Shown here: piece by piece, positions 1 to 9,400 of the stretch
How the letters are laid out: every line of letters starts with the position of its first letter
Position numbering within the stretch: position 1 is the first letter of the stretch
From: Phoronis ovalis
Taxonomy: Eukaryota; Phoronida; Phoronidae
Direction: 5' to 3'
Assembly (NCBI GenBank): GCA_028565635.1
Contig: JAOXYB010020393.1
Span: 2,039 to 14,032, forward strand
Length of the DNA: 11,994 nucleotides
Position numbers and translations under genes: made by a program
Notes under the pieces: model-generated
What the model was told of the DNA's origin: nothing
What the model saw: the letters and a program-made list of their open reading frames with translations, nothing else
Database searches by the model: none

Positions 1-360
1 AAATTTCTGCCCAAATGTGTAACATTATTTACAATTAATTGAAAATGCACTAGTTCATATTACTTTTATTAATTTTCACCTGCCAGTTCAAAACCTTGTT
101 GATATTTTTCTTTGTTATGACATATGATGCATATGTGTATGTAGCAAGTATTAGTTTATATTAATTTCTAAGCAATTTATTTAAAGAGATTTGTAAATAT
201 ATATATTAAATTATATATCTGTGGTAGAAACTAATTAGTTGGAATTTTTGTCCTTTTTAAATAAAAAAACTATGAGCTGTTTTTATTAAAACATAGTTTG
301 AACTGACCAGGTACAACTGCTACAGAAACTGCTGTGTATAGCAATGTTGTCCTTTTTTAG
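1..360 (+). other. 3' part of the intron before the first visible exon
   Basis: AT-rich non-coding sequence ending in a polypyrimidine tract and TTTTTTAG at 360. I searched it for the missing P-loop exon (GESGAGK) and found none. An 8-bp inverted repeat (267-274 with 292-299) lies 60-90 bases upstream of the acceptor and is probably chance. Confidence 0.8.
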
Positions 361-487
361 ACTGTAACAGCTAAACATCTGATGCGATATTTAACTGCTG
401 TGGCAAACACCAGCATAACATCCATCAAAGCTAGCTCAAGAATTGAGCAGAGGATTCTGGATTCTAATCCCATCCTGGAGGCTTTTG
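361..487 (+). CDS. MYO19: Myo19 exon a (window exon 1): helix after the P-loop
   Basis: This exon encodes residues 1-42 plus one base. The acceptor is a T-rich tract ending in TTTTTTAG and the donor is TTTG|GTAAGA. Translation begins [11 protein letters not shown], equivalent to the stretch right after GESGAGK in myosins, so the intron before it splits the P-loop between the lysine and the following threonine. The phase-0 start is inferred from that alignment. It ends with [16 protein letters not shown], the conserved NPxxEAFGNA motif being completed by the next exon. The phosphate-binding lysine itself is not in the window; I looked through 1-360 and found no upstream exon. Confidence 0.93.
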
Positions 488-3400
488 GTAAGAAATTGTG
501 CAGTAAAAGATTTAAAGTTCCATAGAACGCTATAATTATCTGTAGGGTTATTGACACCTTGGGGATAATTAATATTATTTAAATGTCTTATGTAACATTG
601 GAAGTTAAAGAATAGGTCTCCTTGGAGATCCTTGTACTTGTTGCCATGGTTATATAAAACTGGCATCAAAGATAGTGCACTAGTACGTTATTGATACAAG
701 CAGCAAACATTATTAATCAGATCTCTTTAAAAAGAGATACACCCAAAAAAGTTGTTTGCGCCCTTAAAAGCCGAGTCGAGCGATGTTTTTTTACTTTTTT
801 TTTTTTTAAAGTGTTTAATGGACAAAAGCCCATAAAAACCAAGTCGGTCAAACTTGTTAAAAAACATATTAAAGATTATAAAAAAAAAAAGTTTTTTTTA
901 AAAAGTGAAAACTGAAATTTGAAGCCGTCACACCCGTAAAACAAGGTTTATAAAATATAATAAAAGTGAAAACGTCAAAATTTGAAGCGGTCGCACTTGT
1001 TAAACAAGGTTTCTGTTTGGTCTGACCTTAACAGCAAAACAGATATGCAACAACAACAAGCTTTCATTAATTTCTAAAACGACAAAGTTTTATGATACAA
1101 TGAACAAACTTAGTCTAACATACAAACATAATTGTGCACAGGAACTCATCCTAAATCTCTAGGTTGTGTTCCTTCCTGCTCAACATCTGACTCAAGATAA
1201 AGTGTCTAATAACTAGCCCAGCTAAAGTGTCTCATAACTAACTCAAACTAAAGTGTCTCATAACTGAAGTGTTTGATAACTGGCTCAAGCTAAAATGTCT
1301 CATAACTGGCCCAAGCTGAAGTGTCTCATAACTGGCCAAAGTTAGAATGTCTCATAACATGTCCAAGTTAAAGTGTCTTGTAACTGGCCCAAGGTAAAGT
1401 GTCTCATAACTGCCTGAAGTTAAAATGTATCATAACTGGCTCAAGTTAAAGTGTCTGATAAATGGCTCAAGCTAAAGATCTGACAATGTCATTCATCCTA
1501 TCTCGCTATTTAGCTGTCGTGGGATATCGATGACGGTAAACAAAGCAGTCATGTGCTTTTGCAAGGGGAATAATTAAGAGCAAATTGTAAACTTGCCAAT
1601 CTTGATTTTTTTTTAAACCTATTAATAGAGATGGGCTATATGTTTCTTGTTTCAAGTTTTTCTTAATTCCTCAAAACCTTGCATGACACTGGTGTTATAT
1701 TTAAAACTAGTTTGAAATATGAATATTAATGTTTAACAATACAGTGAATAAATAAATAAAAAGCTGTATCACTGAAATATCATGAACTGGTGTGGCATGC
1801 TCTTTGAAATTTCTTTACTACTAATCAGTAATTACGGGTTTTCAGCAAACCAGGGAGATTAGAATCCTAACAAGAAACCTTCAGGCGGAATTATATATGC
1901 AAGGATGTCGAAGTGATGACTTTTAAAATACATTCAAATTACTTTTAGAGCAGACCTAATTAGTGGACATCCAAAGTGAAAATTATGAAAACTGTTAATT
2001 CAGTTGACATCATAGAGGTAATATCTTTAATTACAGGTAATGCTCAGACTCTAAGGAATCACAACAGTTCACGGTTTGGGAAGTATATCCAGTTACAGTT
2101 TCAAAGGTGAGATATGTTGCATGCAAGGCATCTTCCTGTATTGCCTCAAAATATGCACTGATTATAGTTAAGTTAATGTTATTTTCGGGTCTTACTTATG
2201 GAAAATCCAGGTATTTGAAACTCTTTATTTTGATTTTTTTCTCTGAATTTAAACTGGTGAGCTATACTGATGCTTAGCTAGGGAGGATGTTCTAATTTTT
2301 CTGTAGGCGTATTTATCAAAGCAATAATATAACATCCTGTTTTTCTGTAACATTTAATGTAGTGTAAAAATGTGAATTGCTAATAGTTGCCTAAAATATA
2401 GTGTGTGCTGTAGAAAAAGGAACTTGTATGTCACCGGCCTTCAACCTTGTGTGCTAATTGTGTGAAAATATGCAAACCTTTATAAAATACATGCATGGAG
2501 CCCACATGAAGAATGCCTGCAGCCTTAATCTTAATACAAAATCTTACAGAGGATATTATACATATCAGATTCTATATCATAGCTCTCGAGTCTCATGTTG
2601 CAAGCATGAGACTCCTTCAAACAAAAAAATATCTGAAAATAATCTTCCACTCATGTACACACACAGCTCAGGCATACTATACACATAATCTCCCACTCAT
2701 ATACACACACAGGCATACTATACACATAATCTTCCACTCATATACACACACAGGCATACTATACACATAATCTTCCACTTATATACACACACAGGCATAC
2801 TATACACATAATCTTGAGCAGATGTGTGCTACTATAAAAAAAATATTATTAATATACATGACTACCTGTCATCGTATTATTAACATTTAGTAAGAGCAAA
2901 TAAATTGTATATTTTCTAAATGGCAAAGCAAAATTCAGTTGCAATTTAATTTACTTTATTTTAAGAATCAGCCCTTGCTGCCCTTGTAATTAATACTCCC
3001 TTGGAAAAAGCTGTTGAATGTCATGGTTTACAGTCATGAAAGCTGACAAGGCTAAATTACAAAAGAAACCTCAAAACCTTTTTATAAGTAAGCATACCTG
3101 GTAACATAAGTCAAATCCAATAAAGTGTCTTAACTGAAAAGTTCAAGTTGTTACTGCCCACAATATGTGTAATATATTATTCTAACATCCATCAATTGTC
3201 ATTATTATATATTGAGAAATATAATATTTCATGCAAGTAAATTTATAGGTGTATAATAGGTCTATTTAAGTCTGCCTATACATGGTGTATTACTATAGCA
3301 ACTGATTTACAGCTTTATGCAATCACCACCATGCGTCACATCATGTCACTTTGCATTGACTATGCATTTAATAAACATAGCTGTACAAGTGTTATACAAT

Positions 3401-6400
3401 TTTAGATAAAACATATTGTTTATTTAAACTATGTAACTGTTGTCTTAAATATGTGTTGCCACTAAAGACTATTGCAACTTAAAAAAATCATATTTTACTT
3501 TCTTAATTAGATGAAATACTTGCGACAAAAATGAAGTTTTTTATTTTTCGATGATTATGTCAGCGTCTGTCCACAATTATATGTCAGTTATTCCCTCTCT
3601 TGATACTTTAACTGTTTAAAAAGCATTTTTTTTAAAGCACCCTGATTTCTTATTGGAAATGGCAATATTTTAATTATATATCCGTAATCACACAAAAAAC
3701 TGGAAAAGGGCTGACGTTCCTGTTTTCATTGGTTAAATTTTAATTTTAATTTTTTTGCTTTAAAATTAATTTTGAAATAAAAATGTAAAAAAGTTTTCAA
3801 ACATGTTTATTCCCAAGTAAACAGCACAATTCCTCATGTCTATGTCTTCCTATTTTAATTCAGAGAATCTTTTCACACTTCAGTCTATTCCTGGATTGTT
3901 CCAGATGACAACAATCATAGTAGCATCCTTTGCTAGAAATGGCTCATCAGTTTACATGGTATATAAATCTTTGATTACTTTTATTTAACTCTTGCTCAAA
4001 ATATTTGGTTTACATAATTAGTTAATTGTTGACATAATTTTCTTGCAAGTTGTCTGTATTAGATTGCTAGGATTATGATGCAGTTTAAAAAAAAAAATAA
4101 TGAATACCTAAAAACACATGCAGTGATCAAGACAAATGACAAATATGGCATGTACTTGATCTAATTAATATAATCCTGGACACCAAGAAGCTTACAAAAC
4201 CCATTATATAACTCAAAGAAATAAAAAAAATTGCAATTCCACAGCATTTAATTTTTATAAAAAAAATAAGATTGCATTAGCTATATTGTACATACTTTTT
4301 CTAATTTTATTAGCTTGTACATAATATTAAAAAAAAAGTGTATTCCACACTCTGAAAATTGTATTCTGTTTTTAACAATTTTGAGGAAGTAATACCTAAC
4401 AGGATTTCAAGTTTCAGAATTTTTAAATGTGCCATTTTTATATAAGAAAGTCCCTGTTTTGCAAATTCCCTATAGCCAACTGTGGCTCATATTAATTTAA
4501 CAATAACACACAATGTTTCAAATTTTTGAACTTTTGCTTTGATCAAAAAAGTTTAACGCATTGGGAAAGAAAATTAAAAAATTGACTGAACACAGTTTTA
4601 TAGCTATATATGTGAACATTATTTATTAGTTCAATTTAGTCTATGTACTTCATAAATATGTATACTTTTAGCTGTCTATCTTTTATTTAACTAATCAAAA
4701 TTTAATTTAAATTATGAAGTATCAATAAGTTTTCTTGAACAATATTTGCCACCACAACATACATACTGTAAAACTGAAAAGAAGAAGGAATTTTGGAATG
4801 AATGTATTTTTTGGAAAAATATGTTTACAGATATACATAAATGTACTTATGAGCAAGTACGACTTTATATTACTGACTAAAGTTTATTTTCTGAAAAAAT
4901 AACGGATGTGAGTTACACTGTACGGTTAGGGAAAATAATGTGATACCCTCAGACTCAAGATACATTGTGAGGACTTGTGTACGAAGATTTACATTTTTTC
5001 TTTGCAAAAAATCAGAGTTAGAGATTTGAGTTGATACAAACAATTTATACTGTTCTTAGTTATCAATACTGTATAATTAATGATTCCAGGAATGGTCAAA
5101 TCCTTGGTGGATATATCAAGACGTATTTGTTGGAGAAAACTAGAATTGTGCATCAGAATAAGGGAGAATGTAACTTTCACATATTTTATCAGGTGGGTAG
5201 ATTTTCAATTTTGAATTATTCACTGTCACATATGCTAATCAGAATTAAGCAAGAGCAGCTGCCTACCCACAGATGTTCAGGGTTTTCTATTTTGTGTTAT
5301 CATCTGGTAGAAACTACAATATTTAGATACAGATTAATGTTCATTATGGACTTGTATCTGTTTGGCATTATTTCCATCATCCTGCTAATGATTCATGCAA
5401 CATTTCATTTTGGCAGCATATGTCATGTGTATTTTGATAAAATTACATCTTAGTTACAATTTGTCTTGTGTTTTCTAGTTTTTGAATGGCTTAGATGGAA
5501 ATAAATTTTATATTGATGACAAATCAAGTTTTAGAATAGCAGATCTGACAGGCAGAAATACAGGTATTTTTGAAAAAAATTGCTTGTTTCCTGTGTTAAC
5601 ATTTTAGTATTATAGTCCTACAAATGTTTCTTATTTCATGAATCACCAGACTGAAGCGGCACATACGAAGGAAATCCACTTTTATGAATATCAGGTCAAG
5701 GAACATAATTGTTCGTAAATCTGAATTCTATTTCCCTTTATGGGTTGCATATATGTCCCCGACTATAAATGCACAAGGAACTGCTAATGATCAACTTTTA
5801 TCTGAAATAAAAATTTTAAAAAGCTTTGAAACATGTGTATCAGATTTGTCATGTCACCTAAATACTCCTTAATTTTTCTTGGTACGTGTACACTTGAGAC
5901 ATTTCGTAACCCACCAGTCTGTATGAATCTTTGACTATTTTGTCCAAAAGTAATGTAACTTTCAAACTACATCTTGGCTGAGAAATGCACTCTAAACTTA
6001 TCACTTTATTGCATATCTAAGAGTAACATGGGTATGATCATCCATGTTTCATATCTAGTCTGACATGAAGGAATAACCATTTTACTGTAAAAGGATTGGA
6101 ATATTGTCACGAGGCATTGATCAAGACAAATTGATTATGTAAAGTAATAAAAGACTTTAACTAATTTTGTTTTATAGATTGTGACTTAAAGTCATTAAAA
6201 TCAACCTGTAAGGCAATGGATGACATAGGACTTAAGTCCCATGAACAGATAGAAATATTCTCATTGCTAAGCGCCATTCTTCACATTTCCAACGTAATGT
6301 TTTCTGAAGAAGACGACACTTGTTCTGTTGACACCAATGATAGCAGTAGGTTTATTACAGTTAGCTATGATATAAATAATTCCACTGTCATCATACTTGA

Positions 6401-9400
6401 TACTCAGAACTATCACCAGCATTATGGAACATTAAGTAACACAAAAAATGAAACTTATTTAAACCTTATTTGTTTAATTATGAATAGCTAATGGTTAATT
6501 GGAGATCTATGCAAATTACCAGACAAATTGCTAATACCCTATTCACAGCAGCAGACATGTACACATTTAAATTTCGTATCTTTTTAGTCACCTGCGGCTT
6601 TAGATGGTATGAATTACCACATATGATGGCTGTAAAATTGTAATAACACTAATAAATCCGACATACTGTTTCAATTAATAATTCATTGAGAAATTGTATT
6701 TTAGACTGTGTGTGGAAACCAACTCATACTAAAGCTTGGCGTGATTTTATCCTGCTACATATATCTATCTCTATATAATTATAATTTGTATAATTGCAGT
6801 TCTTTTAAAATATCTGGAATCTGCATCAAAACTACTAGGTGTTGATGCAGGTCATCTTGAAAAGGTTTTGACATTCCGACAAATCAAAGCCAGTCACAGT
6901 AGACGTCAAAGCGTATTTCACAAGCCATGCAGTCTTGATGAGTGTTCTATCCGTAGAGATTGTTTAGCAAAATTGTTGTATTCCAGTCTCTTCGATTGGC
7001 TAGTGGAATTCATAAACAGTTGTATAATAGCTGAAAATTTATATGGGTTTATAGGTAGGTATTTAATATCACTGTTTGCTCAACTCCCAAAAACGGAAAT
7101 ATGATGTTTCCTGTCGCTGTTTGCTAAACTTCCAGAAATAAAACTATGATATTTTCCTCATGACAGCACTGGGCTTCCCATAATGTAATCTTAGTTTGTA
7201 AATTTGATACGATGCAAAAAATTAATTGACAGTGTTCACTCAGTAACTACGGAAATATGATTATTAGTAAGAATATTGTTTTAACAGTACAACTAATGAC
7301 ACCTGGAAATGTGTTGTACACAAGTGTGTGTAATAAACAGTTTGTTTCATTTTATTCTGTACAGGCTGTTGTCGTCAGACAATAGGTATATACAATAATG
7401 TGAATTGTTATTTTGTTTGCTTCATTCAACTGTTTAGTTTTGATGTTTGCTTGCTACGTGTGTTTGCTTTTTTTTGTAAATTTATGATATGCATTTGTCC
7501 CCTATTATACATTAGTTTAAGTTATATTTTGAACTTTAAAGGTTAAATGAATGCACAATTACCTGTGTTAATAATTATCAAAGGGACAGCTGAAGTTTTC
7601 TCTTGTATAACATTCACAAATCTTTTACTGTCTGTGGAATGGAAGATTGAATATGTTAAAAAGTATACCATATTAATTAATGACAAACTTGTCTCAGATC
7701 TGTGTACACAACTTATTGCTATGGATTGCCAATTATTAAATTTTCTTTACTCCAGGACTACTTGATATTTATGGATTTGAAAGTTTTATTGCGAACAGCC
7801 TAGAGCAGCTTTGTATAAATTATGCTAATGAGAAGCTTCAACAACACTTTGTAACACACTTCCTGAGAGATCTACAGGTTAGTGTTTATAATTTCAGACA
7901 TTATGTAGAGATTAAAAACAAACTGCATCACATTATTTCATTTTTTCAATAAATTAATGGTAACTATATTACCTTGTAACCATGGTTTTCTAAGTACAAT
8001 ATGTATTATCCTGTATGTATAGTTGAAATGCATGATTTTCTTTGACAAAGCATCACATTTTCATGCTGTATTTACATGACACAGGTTGACATTTTGCTAA
8101 ATCCTTATTTAAAATTTATAAAACAAATGTGAAGTCAGAAATTAGTTTGAAGATTGGCTGTTCAGTGTGTAATAATACACAGTAAAATTCTCCAAAGCAG
8201 ACCTGCCAAAAAGCGAATAACAAATTACAAAAAATATTCTTGGACAAAGAAGAGAAATACTAAATATAGAACATAGCCCTGTTGTCATAACAGTGTATTT
8301 GCATTTAACTTGAGTTGTATACTGAACTGATTATCAGCCCTGTGATTCTGTCGCAACTTGTTAAATGCAATTTTGCAGGAGGATTATAAAAGAGAAGGGA
8401 TCCCATGGTCATATATTTCCTATGTTGATAACAGACCCTGCCTGGAACTACTAGATGGGTCACCCAGTGTTTTTGTTTTACTGAATGAGGTAATATTGTA
8501 ATGTTCCATTTAGAATTTTATTAAACTGAAATGTAAATATTTGTGCCATATCTATACTCATAGAAAATGGACAGAGTCATGTTAGTAGGATGCCATGTCT
8601 GAGATTAAAATCTGGTTTAAAATTTGGAAGAATACAATACTATTACTGTCCTATTTAACAGTTTAAAATGTAGCTTGCAGACTTCATATTATTTAGATTT
8701 TAATTGTAAAATGTTTGTTTACAGTCGCCAAAATTGTCTAGTTATAACTTCCAAGTTCAGTAGTAAAATAATTTAGCAACCAAAGCCTTTTACATGTAAT
8801 TCGTTACAATTAGCAATGTAGCTTTTTATACTGTTTGTTGTGCAGACATTTGTGATGATTTCATGATACATATCCTCTAATTTTGCACGGTGGTTTATAA
8901 TATGTATGTGTGTGTGCGTGCGTACGTGCATGCATGCAGTTTTTATGTCATCATAATGTTGTTTTTTTTTTGTTTGCTAAGGAATGTCATTTAAATAGAC
9001 CATCGAGTGTAGATAATTTGACTGAAAGAATTACATCAACGCTGAAACAAAATTCACATCTACTAAAGTCTTCTCCAGGACGTGGAGGATTTTCATTTAT
9101 TGTCGTTCATTATGCTGGAAAAGTACAGTATAATGTGGAGCAGCTGCTTGAAAAGAATAAGGTTACTGTTCATCCTATAATATAACTACACTAGATATTT
9201 TGTAATAATTTATCTATTCATATTTATTTAGCTTACTTTCTCGTTTTGCACTTTTGTATTACTTGCATTTTGGAGTATGCTCTACGTTTGCAAAAAATAA
9301 TGAGACATTTCTTTTATTTTAATAAACAATCATGTACATATTAACAGGACATCTTTTGAACTGTAATTCCGTACTTAGTCTAACTCCTACCAATGCTATT

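Larger units (their letters stand above)
488..2036 (+). other. Intron (1549 bp) with diverged duplications and a 26-bp minisatellite
   Basis: GTAAGA donor and TTACAG acceptor. It holds a T-rich and A-rich stretch around 780-905, diverged duplicated segments at 836-1013 and the 26-bp minisatellite at 1199-1473. The 74-codon open frame at 691-915 is lysine- and phenylalanine-rich low-complexity sequence and not a credible gene. Nothing else recognisable is seen. Confidence 0.85.
2107..5089 (+). other. Longest intron (2983 bp)
   Basis: GTGAGA donor, GATTCCAG acceptor. AT-rich throughout. It contains a 10-bp perfect inverted repeat at 2588-2614 and the 41-bp minisatellite at 2641-2815. From 2820 to 5030 I see only A/T runs and no motif, exon, RNA gene or element that I can support. 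The open frames at 2458-2770 are produced by the tandem repeat. Confidence 0.85.

Noticed and set aside
267-299. 8-bp inverted repeat with a 17-base loop upstream of the first acceptor
   Set aside because: Short AT-rich arms such as these are expected by chance in this sequence.
357-669. Two minus-strand open frames (357-557 and 436-669)
   Set aside because: One is antisense to the exon ending in the EAFGNA motif and the other mostly intronic; neither resembles a protein family.
691-915. 74-codon + strand open frame rich in lysine and phenylalanine
   Set aside because: It is made of A and T runs within an intron, has no recognisable domain and is out of context with the myosin exons.
2458-2770. 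Two overlapping + strand open frames with a Tyr/His/Thr repeat peptide
   Set aside because: The repeat peptide is the translation of the 41-bp minisatellite; there is no splice or start support.
5684-5872. 62-codon + strand open frame in an intron
   Set aside because: No family resemblance, no suitable splice sites, and the neighbouring exons join in frame without it.
6321-6348. Alternative donor AG|GTTTAT for exon e
   Set aside because: It would shift the phase so that the next exon hits a stop within about 15 codons; A|GTAGGT at 6345 keeps the frame and is a better donor match.
7547-7765. 72-codon + strand open frame running into exon g
   Set aside because: It is in a different frame from the switch II exon it overlaps; the DIYGFE frame is clearly the real one.
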